A DNA stretch of 64,000 bases, from the NCBI RefSeq assembly GCF_029714365.1, contig NZ_CP121659.1, forward strand, positions 1,488,001 to 1,552,000. Direction: 5' to 3'. Position numbers and translations under genes: made by a program. Positions 52,965 through 61,977 of this stretch are shown here, piece after piece. Under the pieces are notes generated by a model. It made no database searches, had not been told where the DNA came from, and worked only from the letters and a program-made list of their open reading frames with translations. The stretch's first letter is position 1. The number at the start of each line of letters is the position of its first letter. The stretch is from Sinorhizobium terangae (GTDB taxonomy: Bacteria > Pseudomonadota > Alphaproteobacteria > Rhizobiales > Rhizobiaceae).

Positions 52965-55900
52965 TTACTGAAACTCGAAGATGTTGCGGAACACACCCGG
53001 CGCGATGATCGACAACGGGTTGATCGTCAGCTGCGGTTGCGTGAATTGGCCGGTCAGCTTGAAGGTGATGCCGAGCAGGCCGCGATCACGGCCGTTGCCG
53101 AGCAGGACTCCGATCAGCGGCAGTTCGCCGAACAAACGGTTCAGCCCGTAGGCCGGCATGAACGTACCCGTCATGTCCATCCGGTCCCGCGCGTCGCGGA
53201 CGGTGCCCTGGAATGTCGCCCCTACATCGACGCCGCGCAGGACGCCGCTTTCGACGCGGATCGTACCCTGATCCAGGAAGAGTTGAGCGAAGCCGCGGTC
53301 GAACTGCGCGGTGCTCACATCGATATCGCGCCGAACCGCCTGGTTAAGGCTGCGGCCATCCTCTCCTGCCGGAGTCGAGACCATGGATTGGAGCCGCTGT
53401 TCGCCGACAAGCGAGAATTTCCGTACATCAACGGCACCGCGCCACGAACGCGCGCCACGGTCGCGCAACCTCAGATTCATCAGGCCGCCGCTCATGTTGC
53501 GGTAGATATCGGCAAAGCGCGCCAGCGAGCCTGCATCGCCGGTGGTCAGTTCCAGTATGTTGTCGGCGCCGGATTTCGCCATCTTGGCCACAGCCGCTTG
53601 CCCGCTTCCGGTCACAGCCGAAAGGTCGATGTCGTCGATCTGCTGCCCGCGGGCCGCATACAAGAAGCGCACATTGGACAGGACTTCGCCGTTGAATCCC
53701 GTGACATCGTCAAGCCTGGCATTGAGCGTGATATTGCCGCTGTCAGATGAACCGGATCCGGATTTCACTCGCACCAGCGCCGGCCTTATGTCCACAGCTC
53801 GGCCGGTCAAGCCAACGGCATAACCGCCCTTGTTGCGATCGATCGTGACGGAGAAATTGTCTCCGCTTGCAAGGCGCACATCGTTCAGTTCAGCCGATGC
53901 GAGGCCCGAGTCATCGACACGCAGGCGACCGGCGGCGCCGAACCCGTCGCCGGCGATATTGAAATCGCCGATCTCGGTCACGCCGTCTGTTGCCTTGACG
54001 GCGAATTGGGCTCTTGCAGGGATTCCGGCCCCCTTGCTCCACCCAATCCAGGGCAGCGACAGCGACGCCTTGCCGAGGTCCGCCTTGACGGATTGGCTGC
54101 CGTCTTCGGCAAGCGAAACGTCGACGCCGACCGGCCCGCTGACGATACCGGACAAGGCCGGAGCGATCTTCCGCCTGGCGGCGTCGTCGAGCGTCCCCGA
54201 GATCTCGCGTGTTCGCTTCACATTTGCCTTGCTGTCAACCGGCTCGGTCAGTGCGATCCGCATCTTGGAACCGTCGATCAGTGCATCGGCCTCAAGCACC
54301 GCCCGGGTGTTGTCGATCCGCATGGTGCCCGCCAGGTTGGCGATGGAACGACCGGAAATGGGCTTGTTAATCGTCACGTCCTGTAGCTGCATCTCCGCCT
54401 GCCAGAGAGGCGAAGGGGGCTTCTGATCCGAAATCAGGCCGAACCGCGCGCCCACCAGGGCTGTCATCGGCCCGGTGAAATCCTCCGGCACGAATGGCGT
54501 CTTCTGGAGGGCACGGATCGGTTTGTAGGCGACAAGCTCGGCAATCGCGTCGGCTTGCCCGCCGACCTCGATCTTCATTTCCGCCATCAGCGGCTTCGAA
54601 TAGACGTCGGGTATGACGAAGTCGCCCCCGTTCAAGGCGACCGAGCGGCCGGACGGGAAATAGGCGGTCCCCTTTCCGACGTCGACGACCATGCGTTCGC
54701 CGCTGAGCTTAAAACGCCCCGATGTGTCGCGAAGCGGCGGAATCTCCCCGGCGATGTTGATGCGGGTGTCTTCAATGGCGAAGTTGATGTTGAGCTCGCG
54801 CTCGTCGAGCCTAAGCTCGCCCTGGTTATTGGCGATCCGTCCCTCGGGTATCGAAACCTCGATCCGCGCGTCGCTCACAGTCCCGCCGAAGAGATTGCCT
54901 ATCGCCCACCGTCTCGCTCCTTTGGCGAGCCACCAAGGCCACAATTGTTTGACGGCGGTGGAATGCATCTGATCGCTGAGCGCGACGAAGCTGATCTGCG
55001 GCGACGTCTTGCCGAAGGCGACCGAAAGCGAACCGGCCATGGAACCAAGTGGGCTCGATATCGCCAGCTGATCGAAAATAAGCCGGTGACTGTCTGCCTC
55101 GAAGCGTCCGCTTGCCTTGGCGTCGAAGGCAAGCGGTTTTTCCTGGATGTCTTCGGGGTCCGAGTTCGCATTCCTCAAGAGAAGGTCGACGGCGAAGCCC
55201 TTAGGGCTGGCCTCTGCAACCCTGTCGAGATCGATGAGGGCGCCCGTGAAAGGAAAGCTCGAGCGTCCGATCTTGACGACAGACGGCAATATCTCGACCG
55301 AGGCGCGGTCAAAATCATAGGAGACGTTCAGGTCGGACGGGTTGAGAGCGGAAACAAGGCCCCCCGCATGAAACGAACCTTGCGTTGTCCTGACGCTGAC
55401 TTCCAGCGCCGGCTTCTGGCCGTCAGCCGCACGGCTGGCTTTCAGGCTGACGTCCGCCGCCGCCTCGACGCCGAAGGCTTCCTCGTTTCCCGATTTGCCG
55501 TGATAGAGAAAGGGAGCGAGCGGCAAAGCGCTGACGGTCCCCTCGAAGCCACCGATGCGGCCGTTCTCACCGAGGGCCTTGGCGGTCAATTGCGCTTCGA
55601 TGCCGTCGATCGCAACGATTCCATCGACGCGCATGGAGCTATTGGGGTCGTGGGTGAACTCGAGCGTTTTCACTTCGACGGGAACGGCGCGACCACGCGA
55701 CCCTGTGACCGACAGGCTGAAATCCGAGAGCAGCACGGTTTGTGTCGCCCTGCCCGCAGTCAGTCGCGACAGGCGGTCCGCCTGGGCGAACAACTTCTCG
55801 AGCGCTTCGCCGACATCCGCGATTCGGATCGTCGTGAGGTCGATAGGTTCGCCGCGTGGCAGCAGGCCCGTGTCGAGTTCGCCTTCTTCCGCCTCGAGCC

Positions 55901-56351
55901 GCGACACGGCTATGCGTCCGGTCATCAGAGCGAACGGGTCGAGCGCTATCGAAATTGCGCCGAGCTTAGCGAGGTGGCGACCCGACCCGCTTTCCTTGAG
56001 CGTCACCCCGCGCGCCTTCAGCGCAAGCGCGCCGCCGCTCGTCATGCGGATCACGGTGCTCTCGACATCGGCATTATAGTTTTCGCCAAGAGCAGCGTTC
56101 AGCGCCGTGCGTGCCCGTGTGTTGAGCGGCCCGTCGACCAGGCCGGTTTCGATAACCGCGACAAGGGACGCCACGGCAACGAAAGCGAGCAGCGAGCAGC
56201 ACAGTATGATCTTGCCGAGAAAACGCAGCGCGCCGCCCGGCCGAGGCGCATGCACGATGACCGGATCGTGGGCTTGCGCCGAAGGCAGCTCGTGCAGCGC
56301 GACGATGTCTTCCTTGCGAAAGCAGACCCTTTCGCCGCGGATATCGCTCAT
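52965..56351 (-). CDS. Large AsmA-like / DUF3971-type membrane-anchored protein
   Basis: The 1128-residue protein has one N-terminal membrane segment (FLGKIILCCSLLAFVAVASL, about residues 45-70), followed by a very long periplasmic beta-rich region. Features include WLAKGARRWAIGNLFGGTVS (typical of the YhdP/AsmA-like group) and, near the C-terminus, FKLTGQFTQPQLTINPLSII, an AsmA C-terminal end. Such proteins bridge inner and outer membranes and take part in lipid transport. It is monocistronic, convergent with tyrS. Confidence 0.85.
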   Translation of the reverse strand: MSDIRGERVCFRKEDIVALHELPSAQAHDPVIVHAPRPGGALRFLGKIILCCSLLAFVAVASLVAVIETGLVDGPLNTRARTALNAALGENYNADVESTVIRMTSGGALALKARGVTLKESGSGRHLAKLGAISIALDPFALMTGRIAVSRLEAEEGELDTGLLPRGEPIDLTTIRIADVGEALEKLFAQADRLSRLTAGRATQTVLLSDFSLSVTGSRGRAVPVEVKTLEFTHDPNSSMRVDGIVAIDGIEAQLTAKALGENGRIGGFEGTVSALPLAPFLYHGKSGNEEAFGVEAAADVSLKASRAADGQKPALEVSVRTTQGSFHAGGLVSALNPSDLNVSYDFDRASVEILPSVVKIGRSSFPFTGALIDLDRVAEASPKGFAVDLLLRNANSDPEDIQEKPLAFDAKASGRFEADSHRLIFDQLAISSPLGSMAGSLSVAFGKTSPQISFVALSDQMHSTAVKQLWPWWLAKGARRWAIGNLFGGTVSDARIEVSIPEGRIANNQGELRLDERELNINFAIEDTRINIAGEIPPLRDTSGRFKLSGERMVVDVGKGTAYFPSGRSVALNGGDFVIPDVYSKPLMAEMKIEVGGQADAIAELVAYKPIRALQKTPFVPEDFTGPMTALVGARFGLISDQKPPSPLWQAEMQLQDVTINKPISGRSIANLAGTMRIDNTRAVLEADALIDGSKMRIALTEPVDSKANVKRTREISGTLDDAARRKIAPALSGIVSGPVGVDVSLAEDGSQSVKADLGKASLSLPWIGWSKGAGIPARAQFAVKATDGVTEIGDFNIAGDGFGAAGRLRVDDSGLASAELNDVRLASGDNFSVTIDRNKGGYAVGLTGRAVDIRPALVRVKSGSGSSDSGNITLNARLDDVTGFNGEVLSNVRFLYAARGQQIDDIDLSAVTGSGQAAVAKMAKSGADNILELTTGDAGSLARFADIYRNMSGGLMNLRLRDRGARSWRGAVDVRKFSLVGEQRLQSMVSTPAGEDGRSLNQAVRRDIDVSTAQFDRGFAQLFLDQGTIRVESGVLRGVDVGATFQGTVRDARDRMDMTGTFMPAYGLNRLFGELPLIGVLLGNGRDRGLLGITFKLTGQFTQPQLTINPLSIIAPGVFRNIFEFQ

Positions 56352-56768
56352 CGGCGCCGGCGCCCTCCGCCTAAGTGCGGCATTGCAAATTTCCTTGTAA
56401 GGCCAGTCGCCGCGCGCGAGGGCCGGACCCTTTGTTCACCCATGTAGATCACAATTCGTCGAGCCAAGTCACCACGCGTCCCTGCCGATGCTGTGGAAAG
56501 GCTCGCTATCGCCCCAGTTTTTGCACGACGACGCGCCGACCAACCTCCTAGCCGAAGGAGCCGTCCGTCACCTGTCAAATCTATCACAAATCCGCTGGAC
56601 GGCCGCCGTCGATTTTCGATATGCCCTACAGCGCCGCGCGTCTCGTCAGACGCGCAAAAGGACGCTGTAGCACTTTGAATCGCTGCATGTTTTAAATCGG
56701 CTCCGATTTGAGGAACCATGCAGTAGCTGCCGAATGTCTGCAAAACTTGGCGTAAGAAAGGTTAAATC
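56352..56768. other. Intergenic region upstream of bcp
   Basis: It holds the second copy of the palindromic repeat (56659-56728) and presumably the promoters of the divergent AsmA-like gene and bcp. Nothing else was recognised. Confidence 0.4.
56659..56728. repeat. Rhizobial intergenic palindromic repeat, copy 2
   Basis: AGGACGCTGTAGCACTTTGA leads into CTGCATGTTTT and, after the dyad AAATCGGCTCCGATTT, ends in CATGCAG. It is highly similar to 31261-31336 (copy 1), with small differences in the loop. Confidence 0.7.
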
Positions 56769-57236
56769 ATGGCACGATTGGGACCAGGTGATGTCGCGCC
56801 CGACTTCGAGCTTCCTCGCGACGGCGGCGGGGCGATCTCGCTCTCCGCTCATCGCGGCAAGCCGGTGGTGGTCTTTTTCTATCCCAAGGACGATACCAAG
56901 GCCTGCACCGAGGAAGCGATCTCCTTCTCTGGCCTTGCCGCCGAATTCGAAGCCGCCGGCGTTGCTCTGATCGGGCTCTCGCCCGATTCGGTCAAACAGC
57001 ACAATCGCTTCGCCAAGAAGCACAATTTGACGGTCACGCTGGCGGCGGATGAAGAGAAGAACGTCGTCAATGCGTATGGCGTCTGGGTGGAAAAGAGCCT
57101 CTATGGGCGCAAATACATGGGCGTCGAACGCACGACGTTCCTGATAAACCCGGACGGGACGATCAACCGGGTCTGGGAAAAGGTCAGGGTTGCAGGTCAT
57201 GCAAGCGAGGTTCTGACCGCCGCAAAGGCGCTTTGA
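56769..57236 (+). CDS. bcp: Peroxiredoxin of the Bcp type
   Basis: The 155-residue thiol peroxidase starts at 56769 (MARLGPGDVAPDFELP), with GAAAGG upstream. The peroxidatic Cys46 is in YPKDDTKACTEEAISF. The usual second Cys five residues later is Ile, so it is a 1-Cys or atypical form. FLINPDGTINRVWEKV is the conserved end. It reduces peroxides with thioredoxin. The DUF455 gene follows after 16 bases. Confidence 0.92.
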   Translation: MARLGPGDVAPDFELPRDGGGAISLSAHRGKPVVVFFYPKDDTKACTEEAISFSGLAAEFEAAGVALIGLSPDSVKQHNRFAKKHNLTVTLAADEEKNVVNAYGVWVEKSLYGRKYMGVERTTFLINPDGTINRVWEKVRVAGHASEVLTAAKAL

Positions 57237-57252
57237 ACCGAAGGAGCGATGG

Positions 57253-58080
57253 ATGACCAAGCTTCCGCAGTTCCACAGCCTGCGAGGCGCTGCCATCGAG
57301 GCGATTCGCTCAGCGGATCTCCACCAAAAGACAGAGCTCGCGCAGGAGGCGGCTCGGCGTTGGCAGGGAAGAAAGCTGTCGTTGCGCTCCCCGCTGGATC
57401 GTGCGGTTCCGGAGCGGCCAGGCCGTCCGGCAAGACCCATGCTCACGCCGCCGACCCAGGTGAAGCGGCGCTCGCTCGGCTCGTTGAAAGGGCGCATCGC
57501 CCTCCTCCATGCGATCGCCCACATCGAATTGAACGCCGTCGACCTGGCGCTCGATATCGTCGCGCGCTTTGCCTCGGAACCGGTGCCCAATTCTTTCTTC
57601 GACGGATGGATGCAGGTCGCCTTCGAGGAGGCGAAACACTTCCGCATGGTGCGGCAAAGGCTGAACGACCTCGGCGCGGACTATGGCGACCTGCCCGCGC
57701 ATGACGGCCTGTGGCAGGCGGCGCACGACACGCGGAACGACCTGACCGCGCGCCTTGCCGTCGTGCCGCTCATACTCGAAGCCCGCGGGCTCGACGTCAC
57801 GCCGCCCCTGCGGGCGAAAATGCGCGAAACGGGCGACCACGAGAGTGCCTCCGTCCTCGATGTGATCTACGAGGACGAAAAGGGCCACGTCGCCGTCGGT
57901 GCAAAATGGTTCCGCTTCCTTTGCGCCCCGCAAAAGAAGGATCCGGCCGCAACGTTTCAGGCACTCGTGCGAGCAAATTTTCGCGGACCGCTGAAGGCTC
58001 CGTTCAATGACGTTGCGCGTGCGGAAGCCGGTCTGACGCCATCCTTCTACCGCTCGATGACGGCGTCCACCAACATCTGA
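57253..58080 (+). CDS. DUF455 ferritin-like protein
   Basis: The 275-residue protein starts at 57253 (MTKLPQFHSL) with AAGGAG upstream. Di-iron type residues are visible in IALLHAIAHIELNAVDLALD, FEEAKHFRMV and IYEDEKGHVAVG (Glu and ExxH pattern). The family is related to MiaE-type ferritin-like oxygenases, but its function is not established. It is likely co-transcribed with bcp (16-base gap), suggesting an oxidative-stress link. Confidence 0.88.
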   Translation: MTKLPQFHSLRGAAIEAIRSADLHQKTELAQEAARRWQGRKLSLRSPLDRAVPERPGRPARPMLTPPTQVKRRSLGSLKGRIALLHAIAHIELNAVDLALDIVARFASEPVPNSFFDGWMQVAFEEAKHFRMVRQRLNDLGADYGDLPAHDGLWQAAHDTRNDLTARLAVVPLILEARGLDVTPPLRAKMRETGDHESASVLDVIYEDEKGHVAVGAKWFRFLCAPQKKDPAATFQALVRANFRGPLKAPFNDVARAEAGLTPSFYRSMTASTNI

Positions 58081-58170
58081 CACCGATCAACGCTCAATGG
58101 TTTGTTAACCCTAATAAAGTGTAATCGCACCCGGGCAACGCGAGTTATTTCGCATCCGGCTGGGGGTGAT

Positions 58171-59499
58171 GTGGTGACTGTTCGTTCGGCAGACGGCGCC
58201 TTTCGAAAGCGCAGGCAAAGTCATGTGCTTATCCTGGCGAGCGGCGATAAGGTGCGGCACATGACCGTTCGCCCATGGATGGCGGCGCTTGTTACATCCG
58301 TCGTCGGGATCTTCAGCGTCGGCTATCTGGCGGCTACCACCTATCTCGTCCTGAGAGACGACCTGATCGGCGGCACGATCGCTCGCCAGGCTCGCATGCA
58401 ACATGAATACGAAGACCGGATCACCGCGCTCAGGGCGCAAGTGGACCGGGTTACGAGTCGGCAGTTGCTGGACCAGCAGGTGGTCGAGGAGAAGGTCGAG
58501 AAACTCCTGGAGCAGCAGTCGGCGCTATGGTCGCGCAGCGACAAGCTTGGTGCTTTGGCGGCAAGTGCTGATACTTCCGAAGATCTCGGTGAGGGCACAT
58601 CTCCTGTAATTGACCCCCTCGCCCTCGAAAAGCCTGCGGATGCGAACGGTGGGGTGGAAGCAATCGAAGAAATCATGGGCCTTAACGGGGAAGCCGGCGC
58701 AACGCCGACGCGTCTCGGCGCCCTCGCCTATGCACCTGCCTCGCCCGAAAGTGGCGAAAAGGAAACCCTTTCGGATCGAGCGGACCGGAATTTTTCCAAG
58801 ATCACGCTTTCGCTCAAGGATGTCGAACGCGATCAGATGGCACGCATGGAACATCTGACGAGCAGCGCGACCCGAACATCCGAAGCGATCAGGACGATCG
58901 TGGAACGCACCGGCGTCACGCTGCCAGCCGGTTCCACGGAGGCTTCTGCTAGCGACGCCGATGGAAGCGCGATCGGTGGGCCGTTCGTGGAACCGCAGGA
59001 TGAAGATTCGTTCGGAAAGTCGCTTGTTGCGCTCGATAGCGCGCTTCTGGAATTGGAGAAAACCCGCGACGCCGCCCGCAAGCTGCCGCTCCAAAGTCCT
59101 GCGCCTACCATTGACGTCACCAGCAATTTCGGCAACCGGCTGGATCCGTTTCTCGGGCGGCTGGCGCTCCACGCGGGCATCGATTTTCGGACATCGATCG
59201 GCACGCGCATTCGCTCTGCTGCTGGCGGGACAGTCACCGCGGCCGGGCCGACGGGCGGATACGGCAACATGGTCGAGATAGATCATGGCAACGGGGTCGT
59301 AACTCGTTATGCCCACCTGTCGGTCATTCTCGTCAATGTCGGCGACCATGTGCAAGCAGGCGACGTCATCGCCAAGTCCGGAAGTACGGGGCGGTCGACC
59401 GGGCCGCACCTGCACTACGAAGTTCGCCTGAATGGCCGCGCCGTCGATCCGGTGCGGTTTCTTCGCGCCGGAACGAAGCTCGCGGGCCTGATGGATTGA
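58171..59499 (+). CDS. M23-family (LytM-type) peptidase with membrane anchor and coiled coil
   Basis: A protein of about 442 residues. GTG at 58171 (or 58174) follows GGGGGTGA; the frame opens at a TTG at 58102 without support. One membrane segment (MAALVTSVVGIFSVGYLAAT) is followed by a coiled coil of about 45 residues and a flexible region. The C-terminal LytM domain has ALHAGIDFRTSIG, YGNMVEIDHGNGVVTRYAHL and the catalytic HLHYEVR. It probably acts on peptidoglycan in the periplasm, or regulates an amidase. Confidence 0.9.
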   Translation: MVTVRSADGAFRKRRQSHVLILASGDKVRHMTVRPWMAALVTSVVGIFSVGYLAATTYLVLRDDLIGGTIARQARMQHEYEDRITALRAQVDRVTSRQLLDQQVVEEKVEKLLEQQSALWSRSDKLGALAASADTSEDLGEGTSPVIDPLALEKPADANGGVEAIEEIMGLNGEAGATPTRLGALAYAPASPESGEKETLSDRADRNFSKITLSLKDVERDQMARMEHLTSSATRTSEAIRTIVERTGVTLPAGSTEASASDADGSAIGGPFVEPQDEDSFGKSLVALDSALLELEKTRDAARKLPLQSPAPTIDVTSNFGNRLDPFLGRLALHAGIDFRTSIGTRIRSAAGGTVTAAGPTGGYGNMVEIDHGNGVVTRYAHLSVILVNVGDHVQAGDVIAKSGSTGRSTGPHLHYEVRLNGRAVDPVRFLRAGTKLAGLMD

Positions 59500-59696
59500 C
59501 GTTTGCAGGCGCCAGCACCGTCTCCTTCCGCTTGACAAGAAATGGGAAGATTCGCACTCGTTTACCTTTCACAGCTTCAACGTGCTGGATTTCTTGACTT
59601 TCGGCGCCTTTCGGCTTAAGAGCGCCGCCACGTGGTGGCGCATTTTCCATCGATCGATCAGTGTTCTATTGAACCGGAACGGAAACAGTTTTCCCT

Positions 59697-61205
59697 TTGA
59701 CAAATTTTGCTGACCTTGGCCTGAGCCAAAAAGTTCTCTCCGCCGTTACCGACGCGGGCTATGCTACTCCTACACCGATCCAGGCTGGGGCCATCCCTCC
59801 GGCGCTGCAGCGCCGCGACATCTTGGGCATTGCACAGACCGGAACCGGCAAGACGGCGTCCTTCGTTCTGCCGATGCTGACGCTGCTGGAAAAGGGTCGC
59901 GCCCGCGCCCGGATGCCGCGCACGCTGATCCTCGAGCCGACGCGTGAACTTGCCGCACAGGTCGCGGAAAACTTCGACAAGTACGGCAAGAACCACAAGC
60001 TCAACATCGCGCTTTTGATCGGTGGCGTTTCCTTCGACGAACAGGACCGCAAGCTCGAACGTGGAGCCGATGTGCTGATCTGCACCCCCGGCCGTCTGCT
60101 CGACCATTTCGAGCGTGGCAAGCTTTTGATGTCAGGCGTTGAGATCCTCGTCATTGATGAAGCAGACCGCATGCTCGACATGGGTTTCATCCCGGACATC
60201 GAACGCATCGCGAAGCTCATTCCCTTCACGCGCCAGACGCTGTTCTTCTCGGCGACGATGCCGCCGGAAATCCAGAAGCTTGCCGACCGATTCCTGCAGA
60301 ATCCGGAGCGTGTGGAGGTCGCCCGTCCCGCCTCCACCGCGAACACCGTGACGCAGCGGTTCGTTGCCTCACATGCCAAGGACTATGAGAAACGCGCCGT
60401 CCTGCGCGACCTGATCCGTGCCCAGGACGAATTGAAGAACGCAATCATCTTCTGCAACCGCAAGAAGGATGTCGCCGATCTCTTCCGTTCGCTCGATCGC
60501 CACGGCTTCTCCGTCGGCGCACTGCATGGCGACATGGACCAGCGCTCGCGCATGACGATGCTCGCCAATTTCAAGGACGGCAATATCAAGCTGCTCGTTG
60601 CTTCGGATGTCGCGGCGCGCGGCCTGGATATTCCGGACGTCAGCCATGTTTTCAATTTCGACGTCCCGATTCACGCGGAAGATTATGTTCACCGCATCGG
60701 CCGCACCGGACGAGCGGGACGTTCCGGCGCCTCCTTCACGCTTGTCACGAGGCGCGACACGAAGTTCGCCGACGCCATCGAGAAGCTGATCGGCCAGAAG
60801 GTCGAGTGGCTGAACGGTGACCTTTCCGAGCTCCCGGAGCCGATGGAAAGCCACGATGCCGGCCGCAAGGATCGTGGCCGCGATCGCCACAAGGATCGCA
60901 AAAAAGATGTGGAACGTTCCGGCAAGGGGCGTTCCGATCATAGATCTGATGCTGCTTATGCGGATAGTGCGGCTGAACTCGAACCAGTCGCGGAAAGGGC
61001 GGGCGCGGTGAAACCGGAACGCAATGCAGACAACGGGCGTGGCCATGCCAGCCGCAACGATCGGCCGGGCCGTGCGCAGAATGCCGCCAATGATGACAAT
61101 CGCGACCGCCGCAACCGGCATCGTCGCGATCATGACGACGGTCCGACGCCTGTCGGTTTCGGCGACGAGATCCCCGCCTTCATGCTGATCGCCGGCAAGG
61201 CTTGA
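59697..61205 (+). CDS. rhlE: DEAD-box RNA helicase of the RhlE type
   Basis: The 502-residue helicase begins at a TTG at 59697 (reads TNFADLGLSQK next), chosen because it fits the family N-terminus. Motif I is AQTGTGKTASF, II is VIDEADRML, III is FSATMP, V is ASDVAARGLDIP and VI is HRIGRTGRAGR. The C-terminal 110 residues are Arg/Asp/Lys-rich and disordered, likely an RNA-binding tail. It is cytoplasmic, with a role in RNA decay or ribosome assembly. Its stop overlaps the start region of the NUDIX gene. Confidence 0.93.
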   Translation: MTNFADLGLSQKVLSAVTDAGYATPTPIQAGAIPPALQRRDILGIAQTGTGKTASFVLPMLTLLEKGRARARMPRTLILEPTRELAAQVAENFDKYGKNHKLNIALLIGGVSFDEQDRKLERGADVLICTPGRLLDHFERGKLLMSGVEILVIDEADRMLDMGFIPDIERIAKLIPFTRQTLFFSATMPPEIQKLADRFLQNPERVEVARPASTANTVTQRFVASHAKDYEKRAVLRDLIRAQDELKNAIIFCNRKKDVADLFRSLDRHGFSVGALHGDMDQRSRMTMLANFKDGNIKLLVASDVAARGLDIPDVSHVFNFDVPIHAEDYVHRIGRTGRAGRSGASFTLVTRRDTKFADAIEKLIGQKVEWLNGDLSELPEPMESHDAGRKDRGRDRHKDRKKDVERSGKGRSDHRSDAAYADSAAELEPVAERAGAVKPERNADNGRGHASRNDRPGRAQNAANDDNRDRRNRHRRDHDDGPTPVGFGDEIPAFMLIAGKA

Positions 61206-61624
61206 CCTCCGGCCCGATGGCTCTTCCCGGCATCGATTTCCCCGGTGTTGGCTGCGGCCTCGCCATCGTGCGCCAAGGCAAGATCCTGCTTTGCCGGCGC
61301 CTCAAGGCACCAGAGGCGGGTCACTGGAACATCGTCGGGGGCAAGGTCGACCATATGGAGCGCGCTGAGGATGCGGCGCGGCGGGAGGCGGAAGAGGAAA
61401 GCGGACTTTCCATCCATTCGACCCGCTTTCTCTGCATCAGCGAGCAGGTGATCGAGGCCGACCAGCAGCACTGGATCTCGCTCATCTACGTGACGGACGA
61501 TTTTTCAGGCGAGCCGCGTCTCACCGAACCTGACAAGCTCTCCGCCATCGGCTGGTTCGATCTTTCCGCCCTGCCCCAGCCGCTGTCGCGATTCGCCGCC
61601 GATGCCGTTCGGGCTCTTGGCTAA
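61202..61624 (+). CDS. NUDIX hydrolase
   Basis: This protein of up to 140 residues opens at a TTG (61202) overlapping the rhlE stop; an ATG at 61217 (MALPGIDFPG) is an equal alternative. The NUDIX box is GGKVDHMERAEDAARREAEE followed by ESGL. It belongs to the ADP-ribose/NTP-pyrophosphatase-like group; the substrate is unknown. Coupling to the helicase gene may be fortuitous. Confidence 0.9.
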   Translation: MTSGPMALPGIDFPGVGCGLAIVRQGKILLCRRLKAPEAGHWNIVGGKVDHMERAEDAARREAEEESGLSIHSTRFLCISEQVIEADQQHWISLIYVTDDFSGEPRLTEPDKLSAIGWFDLSALPQPLSRFAADAVRALG

Positions 61625-61656
61625 GCTGCTGGCCTCATCGGTTCGGCTGCACCACC

Positions 61657-61974
61657 CTATTTTCTCGTTCTGAGCGCTGCCGTATAGGCAATCCTCACCC
61701 AGCGGGCCATCTCGTCCGGATCGTCGAGCGCCGGATCAGGAATGCTCCAGTAGGGCATCTTCACCGGCTTGCCTTTCCCCTCATAGGCCCATTGGCGGCA
61801 ACCTGCCTGCTCGTATTCCGGAGCCGATTCGGTGTCGCCTTTGAGTAGGATTTCGCCGTCGACCTCGAGCGCGAAGATCACGCCTTCGAAATAGATGCCT
61901 TTGCCGCCGAACATGCGGCGGATCGTCACCGGTCCCAGCGTTTCGAACATTTCCTCGATCGCGGCATTGTCCAT
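61657..61974 (-). CDS. TfoX N-terminal domain protein
   Basis: The 105-residue protein begins MDNAAIEEMFETLGPVTIRR and continues MFGGKGIYFEG, the TfoX/Sxy N-terminal signature. The C-terminal Sxy domain is absent, which is the usual short form in rhizobia. Its role is not established; in gammaproteobacteria the full-length protein activates competence genes. It begins 3 bases after the end of the MocA-like gene. Confidence 0.9.
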   Translation of the reverse strand: MDNAAIEEMFETLGPVTIRRMFGGKGIYFEGVIFALEVDGEILLKGDTESAPEYEQAGCRQWAYEGKGKPVKMPYWSIPDPALDDPDEMARWVRIAYTAALRTRK

Positions 61975-61977
61975 TCT

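Noticed and set aside
54555..56447. 630-codon plus-strand frame opposite the AsmA-like gene
   Set aside because: The minus-strand protein has a membrane segment and AsmA-type ends; the plus frame has none and is arginine-rich.
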